A stretch of 64,000 nt of DNA, taken from positions 1 to 64,000 of the forward strand of contig CALVLZ010000006.1 in assembly GCA_944341445.1 (NCBI GenBank). The letters run 5' to 3'. This stretch comes from an uncultured Clostridia bacterium. GTDB taxonomy: Bacteria; Bacillota; Clostridia; Christensenellales; UBA1242. Shown piece by piece: positions 17,056 through 26,121 of the stretch; position 1 is the first letter of the stretch, and each line of letters begins with the position of its first letter. A program made the translations under genes and the position numbers. The notes beneath the pieces were generated by a model. It saw nothing but the letters and a program-made list of their open reading frames with translations. It made no database searches and was not told the DNA's origin.

Positions 17056-17640
17056 ATGGATAACATTTTTGTTATAATTGGGTTGGGAAACCCAGATAAG
17101 AAATACGAAAGAACATATCACAACATGGGTTTTATGGTTGTTGATAAGTTTGCAAATAATAACAACTTAACATTTCAAAATAAACCTAAATTTAATTCTA
17201 TGGTGGCGGAGTTTAATGTTAACAATGCAAAAGTTGTTGTTGTTAAACCGAAAACATATATGAATAGTTCTGGAATTGCTGTTCAAAAAATAAAAAACTT
17301 TTACAAAATAAACAACAAAAATTTAATTGTGGTTTATGATGATATTGATTTACCATTAGGAGCAATAAGACTAAGAGAAAAAGGCAGTGCAGGCACTCAT
17401 AATGGAATGCGTAGCATTGTGGAGTGTTTGTGTGCAACCGATTTTCCAAGGTTAAGAATTGGCGTTGGGGCAAACACAAAATTTAAAAATTTAGCAGATT
17501 TTGTTGTGAGCGAAGTTGGAAAAAAAGAATTAGAAATTTTAAATGGAACTTTTGATAATGCTTGCAAAATGCTAGAAAAGTTTATTGAATTTAATGGTAA
17601 TGTTGTTGAAGTTTTAAATTGGGTGAATAAAAACAAATGA
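17056..17640 (+). CDS. pth: Peptidyl-tRNA hydrolase
   Basis: This recycles peptidyl-tRNA released from stalled ribosomes. The family features are IIGLGNPDKKYERTYHN with the catalytic histidine, KPKTYMNSSG, DDIDLPLG with the catalytic aspartate, and GSAGTHNGMRSI. The length is 194 aa. AAAAGGATAAA is the ribosome site. It ends in TGA, one of the clear uses of UGA as a stop here, and overlaps the mfd start (ATGA). Confidence 0.96.
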   Translation: MDNIFVIIGLGNPDKKYERTYHNMGFMVVDKFANNNNLTFQNKPKFNSMVAEFNVNNAKVVVVKPKTYMNSSGIAVQKIKNFYKINNKNLIVVYDDIDLPLGAIRLREKGSAGTHNGMRSIVECLCATDFPRLRIGVGANTKFKNLADFVVSEVGKKELEILNGTFDNACKMLEKFIEFNGNVVEVLNWVNKNK

Positions 17641-20600
17641 TTAAAACGCTTTTAAACAAATCGGGAAACTTTAATAAGTTTTTGCAAAGCTTAGAAAATG
17701 GTGAAAACATAAGTGTTTTTGGGCTTGGCACAAACGAAAAAATTGCAGTTATAAAAGAGTGCAATTCTTTTTGTTTGCTTGTTGCGTCTTCCGACAAAAT
17801 TTGTTTAGAACTTAAAGAAGAGTTAGAAAAAGCAAATTTAAACGTTGCAGTTTTGCTAACATTGCCAAGTTTAAATTTTATTAAATTTAACAATGAACTA
17901 ATTAACTTTAGAGAAACTATGTTAAAAGTTGAAAGTGGAGCAATTGATGTTTTAATAATAACTCCACAAATATTAAAACAAAAATTTGTAAACCCAAACA
18001 AATTTAAAGAACGTTTTTTAAACTTAGAAGTTGGTTCAACTTTAAGTTTAGATGTTTTTAAGACTATGTTACAGAACTCTGGATTAACTCGCGTTGATTG
18101 CGTGCAAAATAAAAACGAATTTGCAATTCACGGTGATGTTGTTCAAGTTTTTTTAAACAATGAAGATAATCCTTTAAAAATAAGTTTTTTTGATACAGAA
18201 GTTGAAAGCATTTTTTATTACGATATTATATCTGCAAAGAATTTGTTTGAAGTGGAAAATATTGTTTTACCACTTGGAAATTTTTTTAACTTAAACAGCA
18301 ATGAGATTGAAGATGTAAAAAACAAGTTAGTAAACTATAAACAAAAATTTAATAGCAGAGAACAAGAAGATGCTTGGAACAAGCAAGTTGATAGTTGTTT
18401 ATTAGAAATAGATTCTGGCAACTTAAACATTAATTTTTTAACACCATTTGTTGATGATGCAACATATTCTATTTTTAATTATTTAAATATAAACACAACA
18501 ATTTTTTATAATGAACCAAAACAAATACTTGCAGAATTGAATAACTTTGAAACATTAGCAACAGAAGAAATAAAAAACTTTATTAACAATGGTGTTTTGT
18601 GTGATAAGCATTTAGGTTTTATTAAAAGCACAGATAATGTTTTTGAAAAAATAAAAAAATTCACTAACGTTGCATTTCAAGCAATAACCACTGCAAATAA
18701 TATTTTTAGGCCACAAAAAGTTTTTTCTTTTGTTTGTTTGCCAAAAATTTCTTATAACAAAAAATACGAAATGCTTGCAGATGATTGCTATAGGTTGTCT
18801 GTTAAAAATGTAACAGTTGTTTTATATGTTAAAAATATGGAACTAGCAAAAATGTTAGAAGGCTATTTAAACCGCAAAAAAGTTTTGTGTTCTATTGTTC
18901 CAAATTTAAGCGGAGTTGTGTTTGGTTCTGTTAATCTTGTAACAAAAGAAGATAATGTCAGTTTTGGTTTGTTGGAAGAAAATATAGTAGTTATTGGCAC
19001 ATACGATATATTTGCCGACAAAAAACATAACAAACAAGTTAAAACAAATAATGATTTTTCAGAAGAATTTTTGCCAAAGGAAAATGATTACGTTGTTCAT
19101 GAAGTGCACGGAGTTGGTAAATATTTAAAAACTCAGAAACTAACTTTTGGCGGAATTGAAAAAGATTATGCACTAATAGAATATAAGTTTGGTGATAAGT
19201 TATATTTGCCAATTGAAAACTTAAACACAATTTCAAAATATATTGGCGGAGATAAAGTTCCAACATTAAACAAACTTGGCGGAGAAGATTTTGCAAAAAC
19301 TGTTTCCAAAGTTAAGTCAGGCGTTAAGGAACTAGCATTTAATTTAGCAAAGTTATATGCAGAAAGAGAAAATAAAAAACCTAATATTTATGTTGAAGAC
19401 GATGAAATTCAGGCAAGTTTTGAAAGTGCATTCAAGTTCACAGAAACTCCAGACCAACTAAAAGCCATTAACGATGTTAAAGCAGATATGATGTCGCCTA
19501 AAATTATGGATAGGTTAATTTGTGGTGATGTTGGCTATGGCAAAACTGAAGTTGCAATGAGGGCAATGTTTAAGTGTGTTATGAGTGGGCATCAAGTTGC
19601 ATTTTTGTGCCCAACAACCATTTTAAGTGAACAACATTTTGTTACTTGTGTTAACAGAATGCAAAGTTTTGGCGTTACTGTTGAAGTATTAAACAGGTTT
19701 AAAACTTTAAAACAACAAAAAGAAATTTTAGAAAAAGTTAAAAATAAAAATGTTGATATTTTAATTGGAACGCATAGAATTTTAAGTTCAGATGTTGAAA
19801 TTCCAAATTTGGCACTTTTAGTTATTGATGAAGAACAACGTTTTGGTGTTGCGGATAAAGAAAAAATTAAAAACATAAAAAAGAATGTGGATGTTTTAAC
19901 ATTATCTGCCACACCAATTCCAAGAACATTAAATTTAAGTTTGGTTGGAATAAGGGATATAAGCGTTATTGAAACTCCACCTGTTAATAGGATTGATGTT
20001 AATGTTTCTGTTGTTGCATATTCTGATGCATTAGTAAAAAATGCAATAGAAAAAGAGCTATCTAGAAATGGTCAAGTGTTAATTGTTTATAACATTGTTC
20101 AAAGCATATATGAGTTTAAACATCGCATTAAAACTTTAATTGGTGAAGATGTTGCTGTTTCTGTTGCTCACGGTCAGATGGATTCAAATCAGTTAGAAAA
20201 CGAAATTTATAAGTTGTATAACAATGAAACACAAGTTTTAATAAGCACAACCTTAATTGAAAACGGAATTGATTTGCCAAACGCAAACACAATAATTGTT
20301 ATAAATGCAGATAAACTTGGTTTGTCGCAATTATATCAACTTAAAGGAAGGGTTGGAAGAAGCGATAGACAAGCTTTTGCATATTTCACTTTTAATGATG
20401 GCAAAGCCTTAACTGAAGATGGTTATAAACGCTTAAGTGCAATTTCAGAGTTTTCAACCATGGGCAGTGGTTTTAAAATTGCAATGCGAGATTTGGAAAT
20501 AAGGGGCGCTGGAAACTTGCTTGGAGCAAATCAGCATGGGCATTTAGAAAAAGTTGGTTATGCAATGTATGTTAAATTGCTAAAAGAGGCAGTAGATGAA

Positions 20601-21071
20601 ATTGAAGGCAAAAATGTTAAAACATTAAACGAAGTTAAAATTTCCACAAAATATCAGGCATATATTCCGGAAAATTTGGTTAAACAAGAAAGTGTTAGAA
20701 TTAATTTATATAGCCAAATTTCTAAGTTGCAAAGTTGTGAAGAACTAAACGCATTCATTGAAAAAACTCAAAATATGTTTGTGTGTGAAAGCGTGCCTGT
20801 TTCAAATTTGGCAACAATTGCAACAATAAAAAATTTGGCAAGTTTTTTAAAAGTTAAAGAGGTTTTAATTTTTGATGATTGCAAATTAATATTTGATAAA
20901 ACAGAACTAAAAGATTGCGTTGAACTTTCAAATATGATTCAATCTTTGAACATTAAAGCAAATATTAATGTTGTAAACAATCCAACAGTTCAATTTATTT
21001 ATAAAAACAATAATTTGCAAGATTATGCTGAAATTATGCAAAACCTTGTTAATATAGTTAATAAAAAATAA
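17637..21071 (+). CDS. mfd: Transcription-repair coupling factor Mfd
   Basis: This translocase removes stalled RNA polymerase and recruits UvrA. The order is the UvrB-like N-terminal domains; the RNA-polymerase interaction domain starting at DYVVHEVHGVGKY (about 484); the helicase core with Walker A CGDVGYGKTE (about 630), DEEQ (about 731), SATPIPRTL and GRVGRSD (about 905); and a C-terminal TRCF domain. The length of 1,144 aa is normal. The start overlaps the pth stop, as in other Bacillota. It is the last gene of the operon; no strong terminator is seen after it. Confidence 0.96.
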   Translation: MIKTLLNKSGNFNKFLQSLENGENISVFGLGTNEKIAVIKECNSFCLLVASSDKICLELKEELEKANLNVAVLLTLPSLNFIKFNNELINFRETMLKVESGAIDVLIITPQILKQKFVNPNKFKERFLNLEVGSTLSLDVFKTMLQNSGLTRVDCVQNKNEFAIHGDVVQVFLNNEDNPLKISFFDTEVESIFYYDIISAKNLFEVENIVLPLGNFFNLNSNEIEDVKNKLVNYKQKFNSREQEDAWNKQVDSCLLEIDSGNLNINFLTPFVDDATYSIFNYLNINTTIFYNEPKQILAELNNFETLATEEIKNFINNGVLCDKHLGFIKSTDNVFEKIKKFTNVAFQAITTANNIFRPQKVFSFVCLPKISYNKKYEMLADDCYRLSVKNVTVVLYVKNMELAKMLEGYLNRKKVLCSIVPNLSGVVFGSVNLVTKEDNVSFGLLEENIVVIGTYDIFADKKHNKQVKTNNDFSEEFLPKENDYVVHEVHGVGKYLKTQKLTFGGIEKDYALIEYKFGDKLYLPIENLNTISKYIGGDKVPTLNKLGGEDFAKTVSKVKSGVKELAFNLAKLYAERENKKPNIYVEDDEIQASFESAFKFTETPDQLKAINDVKADMMSPKIMDRLICGDVGYGKTEVAMRAMFKCVMSGHQVAFLCPTTILSEQHFVTCVNRMQSFGVTVEVLNRFKTLKQQKEILEKVKNKNVDILIGTHRILSSDVEIPNLALLVIDEEQRFGVADKEKIKNIKKNVDVLTLSATPIPRTLNLSLVGIRDISVIETPPVNRIDVNVSVVAYSDALVKNAIEKELSRNGQVLIVYNIVQSIYEFKHRIKTLIGEDVAVSVAHGQMDSNQLENEIYKLYNNETQVLISTTLIENGIDLPNANTIIVINADKLGLSQLYQLKGRVGRSDRQAFAYFTFNDGKALTEDGYKRLSAISEFSTMGSGFKIAMRDLEIRGAGNLLGANQHGHLEKVGYAMYVKLLKEAVDEIEGKNVKTLNEVKISTKYQAYIPENLVKQESVRINLYSQISKLQSCEELNAFIEKTQNMFVCESVPVSNLATIATIKNLASFLKVKEVLIFDDCKLIFDKTELKDCVELSNMIQSLNIKANINVVNNPTVQFIYKNNNLQDYAEIMQNLVNIVNKK

Positions 21072-21101
21072 AAATGCAACAAAACTAAAACAATAAATTA
21101 A

Positions 21102-21130
21102 TTGATTATTTTAATATATTTTAGTATAAT
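21102..21130 (+). promoter_or_regulatory. Promoter of the PrsA/SurA-like lipoprotein gene
   Basis: TTGATT (21102-21107), a 17-bp spacer and TATAAT (21125-21130) would start near 21137 and leave a leader of about 100 bases with no clear structure. Confidence 0.7.
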
Positions 21131-21239
21131 ACTTTGTAAATCGATAACTAGTTAATAATATTAATTATTAAATTTAAAGTTTAAATTTTGTTTTTATGCT
21201 AAAAATTTAATAATATTTATTACTTTTAAGGAGTATTTA

Positions 21240-22934
21240 ATGAAAAAGTTTTTAACACTAATAATAGCATGTTTGTTAAGTGTTTTTATGTTTTCAGGTT
21301 GCAGTTTGTTTGAACTAAACAAACAAAAATATTATAACGAAGTGGTTGCTGTTGTAACTTTGGAAGACGATACATTAACTTTCACTAAAAGAGATTTATT
21401 GCAATATTATTCAATGTATGGTTCAGAGTACGTTCAAAACGTTACAACTGAAGAAGAGTTAAAAACAGCAATTGAAACTATAACTAAAGATATGGTTGAT
21501 AGACAAGTTTTAATTCACGCAATCAAAAAAGTTGTAACATTAGATAAACAAGATGTTTGGAGCATTAAAACAGAACTTTACAAATATTTTGATGATACAA
21601 TTGCAAATTTAGAAGATGAAGTTTTGTTAGATTGGGATATGGATAAAGAAGAAGATGCTTCAACTACTGAAACTAGCGAACCATTAAGAGATGAAAAAGA
21701 GGGATATGAGCCAAAGGTTGTAAGAAAATATGATGAAGACGGTCAACCTTATTTGGAAAGAGTTAAAGAAGATGAAGAAAAAGTAACAGACCCAGGCGAA
21801 TGGACTTTGAAAATAACAGATGAAAAAGTTTCAAAAGAAGCTTATAAACGTTTCATAAAACAACTTCAAGAACAAGCCGAGGAAGAAGGCAGAAGTGAAA
21901 AAGAAAGCGATGTTTTCCAATATGAATACGATAGAGTTTATAAATTATTGGAAGATAATAAGTATATCGAAAAATATCAAGAACTTTTAGAATATGGCAA
22001 CGGAACAGAACAGTTCCCAGGCATTGAAATTAATTCTAGTGCAGTTGTTGAAAAATTTAAAATTAATTATTTAAGAGATAAAGAACTATACGAAAACGAT
22101 ATCGATGCATATCACGAAAAAATGAAAAGTGATGATTCTGTTGTTTATTACAGACCAACAAGTGAAAGTGCTGCCTACGTTAATGTTAATCAAGTGTTGT
22201 TAGGTTTCACAGATGAACAAACTACAATGCTAGAACAAAAGAAAAAAGAAATTGAGTTTGAAAGCGGCAAACTAGAAGAAAATTGGGGCGAAGAAGAAAA
22301 AGCTAAATACGAAGAATACAGAAGCAAGTTAGCTGAAAACATTGTTGTTAAATATGAAAAAGATGGCAAAATTTTAGAAACAACTCCTCAAAATGTTTTG
22401 TTAGAAATTCAAAATGCTTTAAAAGGTAATTACACTTTCACAGAAAAAGCAAAAATATTTGATAGCTTTATTTATGTTTATAATGATGACCCAGGTGTTG
22501 TTAATGCAGATTTCAACTACGCAATAAACTTAGATGAAAATGTCGAAAGCCAAATGGTTGAAGAATTTGCTGAAGCTGCAAGAAAATTAAATAAAGAAAT
22601 TGAAGATTACAATAAACTTAACCCAAACAACAAGTTGGTTGGTGGTAATATTTCAGGTTTGGTTTTAACAGATTATGGATATCACATTTTATTTAATAGC
22701 GGTGTTGCTAAAAACATTGTTAACGATGTGAACACAGTAACATGGGAAACATTGTATAATGTAACAGTAAATCCTGCAAGCGATAAAACTTGGTTCCATT
22801 ACATTTATGACCAATTAACAGATAATTCTGTTTCTAATGGTGTTAATGCTTTGTTATCATCAGAAAAAAGTTTAATAACTGAATATAAAATTTATGAAAA
22901 ATCTTACAAAGATATGTGGAAAGATAAAATATAA
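21240..22934 (+). CDS. PrsA/SurA-like foldase lipoprotein
   Basis: This is a secreted lipoprotein: an N-terminal signal peptide ends in a lipobox FSGC. The first 110 residues resemble the SurA/PrsA N-terminal chaperone domain (a VVAVVTLEDDTLTFTKRDLLQYY strand-helix, then DMVDRQVLIHAIKK). Near the C terminus, GNISGLVLTDYGYHILF resembles the end of a parvulin (PpiC) domain. The middle is very acidic and Glu/Lys-rich. At 564 aa it is longer than B. subtilis PrsA (292 aa). Its likely role is to help fold exported proteins, perhaps including the giant lipoproteins nearby, but that link is inference. AAGGAG is the ribosome site. Confidence 0.65.
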   Translation: MKKFLTLIIACLLSVFMFSGCSLFELNKQKYYNEVVAVVTLEDDTLTFTKRDLLQYYSMYGSEYVQNVTTEEELKTAIETITKDMVDRQVLIHAIKKVVTLDKQDVWSIKTELYKYFDDTIANLEDEVLLDWDMDKEEDASTTETSEPLRDEKEGYEPKVVRKYDEDGQPYLERVKEDEEKVTDPGEWTLKITDEKVSKEAYKRFIKQLQEQAEEEGRSEKESDVFQYEYDRVYKLLEDNKYIEKYQELLEYGNGTEQFPGIEINSSAVVEKFKINYLRDKELYENDIDAYHEKMKSDDSVVYYRPTSESAAYVNVNQVLLGFTDEQTTMLEQKKKEIEFESGKLEENWGEEEKAKYEEYRSKLAENIVVKYEKDGKILETTPQNVLLEIQNALKGNYTFTEKAKIFDSFIYVYNDDPGVVNADFNYAINLDENVESQMVEEFAEAARKLNKEIEDYNKLNPNNKLVGGNISGLVLTDYGYHILFNSGVAKNIVNDVNTVTWETLYNVTVNPASDKTWFHYIYDQLTDNSVSNGVNALLSSEKSLITEYKIYEKSYKDMWKDKI

Positions 22935-22959
22935 AAGCTGGAAATTTCCAGCTTTTTTT
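22933..22959 (+). terminator. Terminator of the foldase-like gene
   Basis: AAAAGCTGG (22933-22941) pairs with CCAGCTTTT (22948-22956) around AAATTT, followed by more T. It overlaps the stop codon. Confidence 0.85.
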
Positions 22960-23063
22960 ATCTAAAATTGTTTAAATTTTAAAATATTCCCTATATTTAT
23001 TTTTAAAATTCTAATGTTTTAATTTATAATATAATATAATTGTTTTAAATTATAAGGGAATAT

Positions 23064-24398
23064 ATGGAAAAGTTAAGAAACTTAAAGAATAGAACTAAAA
23101 CATATAAAAAGCCTGCAAATCAAAATAAGAATTTTGATTTTATTTTGCAATCTTTAAGTAACTTTCAATTTAAAACAAAAGTATATAAAATTCACAAAAA
23201 TAAAGAAGAAACAACAATTTATCCTAAAACAGTTGTTGATAACAATAATAATGAAATTATAATAGATAAAACTGTTGTTAGTGTTACAAACAAAAAAGTT
23301 AAAGAAATGGAAAGTCCCAAAGGAAAAGTGTTCAATTTAATGTTTTTCCTTGTTAATATTCTGGTTTTAGTTGCTGTGTTAATTTATCAAATTAACACTT
23401 ATGATGTTATAAGTTTTTCAGAACTGTTAACACTGGGGGCTAATTTTAATTTTGTATATTTGGCAATTGGTGTGTTTGCTTGCATTATGTGTTTAGAAAC
23501 AGTTAGAACACATGTGTTAATTTTAAAGGCAACAAAAGCATCTAAGCCAATTGTTTCTTATAAATCAGTTGCAATATGCAGATATTACGATTGCTTAACT
23601 CCGTTCACAAGTGGCGGACAATCATTTCAAGCTTTCTACTTAAGCAATAGAGGAATAAGAGGCGGAGTTGCAACTAGTGTTGCTATGGCAAAATATATGT
23701 TTCATCAAATTGCCTTTTTAATTATTTCTGCATTAGTTCTTGTTTTTGGTTTTTCATATATTCAACCAACCAGCACAGTTTTAATTTCGTTAGGTTCAAT
23801 TGGATTATGTTGGTCTATAATATCTTTGTCTTGTATGATATTTTTATCATTAAGTAAAAAGTTGGCTCCTAAAATAATAATGTCACTTTTAAAATTTGCA
23901 AGTAAATTAAAAATCGTAAAAGACCCAAGAAAAACTTTTATAATAACAATGCGTCAAGTTATGTATTACCAAAGAAGCATTAAATATTTTGCTAGAACTT
24001 GGTGGGTTGCGTTAGTTTGCATATTTAATAGTGTTGGCATTGTTTTGTTGCAAGCAAGTATTCCTTTCTTTATATACTGCGCTTTTGCAACTCCAAGTTT
24101 TCAAGTTGCAATTAGCATTTTTGTTAAATTTGTTATTTGTGAACTTGCCGTTAAAATAATTCCTCTGCCTGGTGGTTCTGGTGTTGCAGAAATTTCATTT
24201 GCGGCATTGTTTGGAGCATTGTTCTCAGAAGGAACTTTGTTTTGGGCGTTGTTAATTTGGAGATTTTTCTCTTACTACTTGTATCTATTACAAGGGATGT
24301 TTGTGATAATATACGACTTTGTTTATGGTAACCGAAGAAATGGAAAAAGACTAAAAGGTAAACAAAAACTTGGTCTAAATATAACAAAAAGAAAATAA
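23064..24398 (+). CDS. YbhN/MprF-type multi-pass membrane protein (flippase-like domain)
   Basis: This belongs to the lysylphosphatidylglycerol-synthase membrane-domain family (UPF0104/TIGR00374 type). Typical features are a TPFTSGGQSFQAFYLSNRG motif after the third helix, PLPGGSGVAE near the C-terminal end and IWRFFSYYLYLLQG in the last helices. About 85 charged cytoplasmic residues precede the first helix, and a Lys/Arg-rich tail ends the protein. It lacks the catalytic lysyltransferase domain of MprF, so it is more likely a lipid-handling or flippase-like protein. ATAAGGGA is the ribosome site. It stands alone between terminators. Confidence 0.85.
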   Translation: MEKLRNLKNRTKTYKKPANQNKNFDFILQSLSNFQFKTKVYKIHKNKEETTIYPKTVVDNNNNEIIIDKTVVSVTNKKVKEMESPKGKVFNLMFFLVNILVLVAVLIYQINTYDVISFSELLTLGANFNFVYLAIGVFACIMCLETVRTHVLILKATKASKPIVSYKSVAICRYYDCLTPFTSGGQSFQAFYLSNRGIRGGVATSVAMAKYMFHQIAFLIISALVLVFGFSYIQPTSTVLISLGSIGLCWSIISLSCMIFLSLSKKLAPKIIMSLLKFASKLKIVKDPRKTFIITMRQVMYYQRSIKYFARTWWVALVCIFNSVGIVLLQASIPFFIYCAFATPSFQVAISIFVKFVICELAVKIIPLPGGSGVAEISFAALFGALFSEGTLFWALLIWRFFSYYLYLLQGMFVIIYDFVYGNRRNGKRLKGKQKLGLNITKRK

Positions 24399-24401
24399 AA
24401 G

Positions 24402-24427
24402 ATTTGCAAATTTGCAAATTTTTTTTT
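24402..24427 (+). terminator. Terminator after the YbhN-type gene
   Basis: ATTTGC (24402-24407) pairs with GCAAAT (24414-24419), extendable inward by A-T pairs, and is followed by eight T. Confidence 0.75.
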
Positions 24428-24441
24428 GCACCTAATTATTA

Positions 24442-24470
24442 TTTACAAAACATATTTTGCGTGATATAAT
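24442..24470 (+). promoter_or_regulatory. Promoter of dinB
   Basis: TTTACA (24442-24447), a 17-bp spacer ending in TGA and a perfect TATAAT (24465-24470) form an extended -10 promoter. The start would be near 24477, inside the LexA-like box. Confidence 0.8.
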
Positions 24471-24471
24471 A

Positions 24472-24483
24472 GTACATATGTTC
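24472..24483. promoter_or_regulatory. LexA/DinR (SOS) box candidate
   Basis: GTACATATGTTC, followed by G, matches the Bacillota LexA consensus GAAC-N4-GTTC with one mismatch in the left half. It starts two bases after the -10 box of dinB and covers the expected start site, where a repressor would block RNA polymerase. The position and the target gene make the call much stronger than the sequence alone. Confidence 0.65.
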
Positions 24484-24515
24484 GATAAATGTTTTGTATG
24501 ATAGTGGGTGTTGTA

Positions 24516-25757
24516 ATGAGAATAATATTTCATTCAGATTTAAATAATTTTTATGCAAGTGTGGAATGTTTGTATAATCCAAGCATAAGGAACGATGCTG
24601 TTGTTGTGGTTGGAGATGCAGAAAAACGCCACGGCATTGTGCTTGCAAAAAATGGCTTAGCAAAAAAATATGGAATAAAAACAGGTGATACAATTTGGGA
24701 AGCACAGCAAAAATGCCCAACAAAACTAACAAAAGTTGTTGCAAGATTTGATTTATATAGAAAAGTTTCAAAGATAGTTAAAGATATATATCGAGAATAT
24801 TCCGACAGGGTTGAAAGTTTTGGAATAGATGAAGCTTGGATTGATGTTTCTGAAAGAGTTAGCAATTTTGAAGATGCTTATAATTTGGCAGAAGAAATAA
24901 GAAAACGAATTATAACCGAAGTTGGGTTAACTGTTAGCATTGGTGTTAGTTTTAACAAGATTTTTGCAAAATTGGGCAGTGATTTAAAAAAGCCAAATGC
25001 AGTTAGCGTTATAACACCAACAAATTTTAAGCAAGTTGTTTGGCCTCTAAAATGTGAAGATTTGCTTATGGTTGGGCATTCAACAAAAGCAAAATTAATA
25101 AAAAACAACATTAAAACAATTGGAGATATTGCAAGAGCTGGTAAGAATTTTTTAAAACAAATATTGGGTAAAAACGGGGAAAAACTGTTCGATTTTGCAA
25201 CAGGCAAAGAATGTTCAGAAGTTCAAAAAGTTGGTCAACACGACGAAATTAAAAGCATTGGAAACAGCACAACTTGTGCAAGAAATTTAACAAATATAAA
25301 TGAAGTTAGGGCTGTTTTATATGTTTTAGCAGAAAGTGTTGCAAATAGAATGAGAGAGGTTAATTTGTGGGCAAGTTGTGTTGCGGTTAGTTTTAAAACG
25401 GAGCAGTTAGAAACGTTTGAAAGACAACAAAAACTAGATTATCCAACAAATTTGGCAGAAGTTATTGGGCATGTTGCTCTTGATTTGTTTAAGTGTAATT
25501 ATAATTGGGAATATCAGATTAGAAGCTTGGGTGTTCGAGTTTTAAACTTATGTGATGAACCTTTGCAGTATAATATATTTAATGATGCGCAAACTATATT
25601 AAAAAAAGATAAACTAGAAAGGATTGTGGATAGTTTGCGTGGCAGGTTTGGATATGGAGTTATTAGAAGAGCTTGCATTTTAAAGGATGATATGTTGGTA
25701 GACTTAAATCCTCAAGATGCATCTCATAAAATACATCCCAAAAGCTTTATATATTAA
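24516..25757 (+). CDS. dinB: DNA polymerase IV (Y-family, DinB)
   Basis: This is a translesion DNA polymerase. The N-terminal catalytic motif is HSDLNNFYASVE. The second, with both acidic residues, is SFGIDEAWIDVS. The thumb HhH region KSIGNSTT and a little-finger domain follow, for 413 residues in all. An upstream ATG at 24489 is in frame, but has no ribosome site and is very close to the start of transcription. The ATG at 24516 follows GTGGGTG and gives the family's N terminus MRIIFHSDLN. It is expected to be induced by DNA damage through the LexA-like box. Confidence 0.93.
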   Translation: MRIIFHSDLNNFYASVECLYNPSIRNDAVVVVGDAEKRHGIVLAKNGLAKKYGIKTGDTIWEAQQKCPTKLTKVVARFDLYRKVSKIVKDIYREYSDRVESFGIDEAWIDVSERVSNFEDAYNLAEEIRKRIITEVGLTVSIGVSFNKIFAKLGSDLKKPNAVSVITPTNFKQVVWPLKCEDLLMVGHSTKAKLIKNNIKTIGDIARAGKNFLKQILGKNGEKLFDFATGKECSEVQKVGQHDEIKSIGNSTTCARNLTNINEVRAVLYVLAESVANRMREVNLWASCVAVSFKTEQLETFERQQKLDYPTNLAEVIGHVALDLFKCNYNWEYQIRSLGVRVLNLCDEPLQYNIFNDAQTILKKDKLERIVDSLRGRFGYGVIRRACILKDDMLVDLNPQDASHKIHPKSFIY

Positions 25758-25777
25758 CACACAAATAAGAAATAGCG

Positions 25778-26029
25778 ATGTTTAACAAAAAAATTGTATC
25801 TGTAACAGCAAAATTTTTAACAACGGGTTATATAATGCCTTTAATAATTCATTATTCCGATGATAAAGATTATTTTATTGATAAAGTTTATAGTTGCAAA
25901 AATTGTGCAAGTTTAAAAGTTGGTGGAATAGGGAAAAGGTATGATATAAGAATTGGAAATAAAAGAACATTTTTGTATTTAGAAGATTCAATTTGGTTTG
26001 TTGAAGAAAAAATGGAAAGCAATAATTAA
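25778..26029 (+). CDS. Small dinB-linked protein (83 aa)
   Basis: This is a small beta-rich protein with the pattern VSVTAKFLTTGYIMPLIIHY, then a strand ending in SCKNCASLKVGG, then RYDIRIGNKRTFLYLED and WFVEE. From memory, small proteins with this SLKvGGvGxRY pattern occur next to dinB in Clostridia; I cannot check that here. It lies 20 bases after dinB with no terminator between, so it should share the SOS promoter. The function is unknown; it might modulate the polymerase. The CKNC pair may or may not bind metal. The ribosome site is weak. Confidence 0.75.
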   Translation: MFNKKIVSVTAKFLTTGYIMPLIIHYSDDKDYFIDKVYSCKNCASLKVGGIGKRYDIRIGNKRTFLYLEDSIWFVEEKMESNN

Positions 26030-26121
26030 TTTATTGTTTTCTTTTTTTGTTTCACACAAAGTTAAAGTCATAACATATAAAAAATATATACCAAATGAAA
26101 GTTGAAATTTTGGAGCGTGTT

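Noticed and set aside
17636..17645. A Mollicutes-type code with UGA as tryptophan
   Set aside because: pth ends in TGA at its normal length, all recognised proteins are full length with TGA as a stop, and the tryptophan codons checked are TGG.
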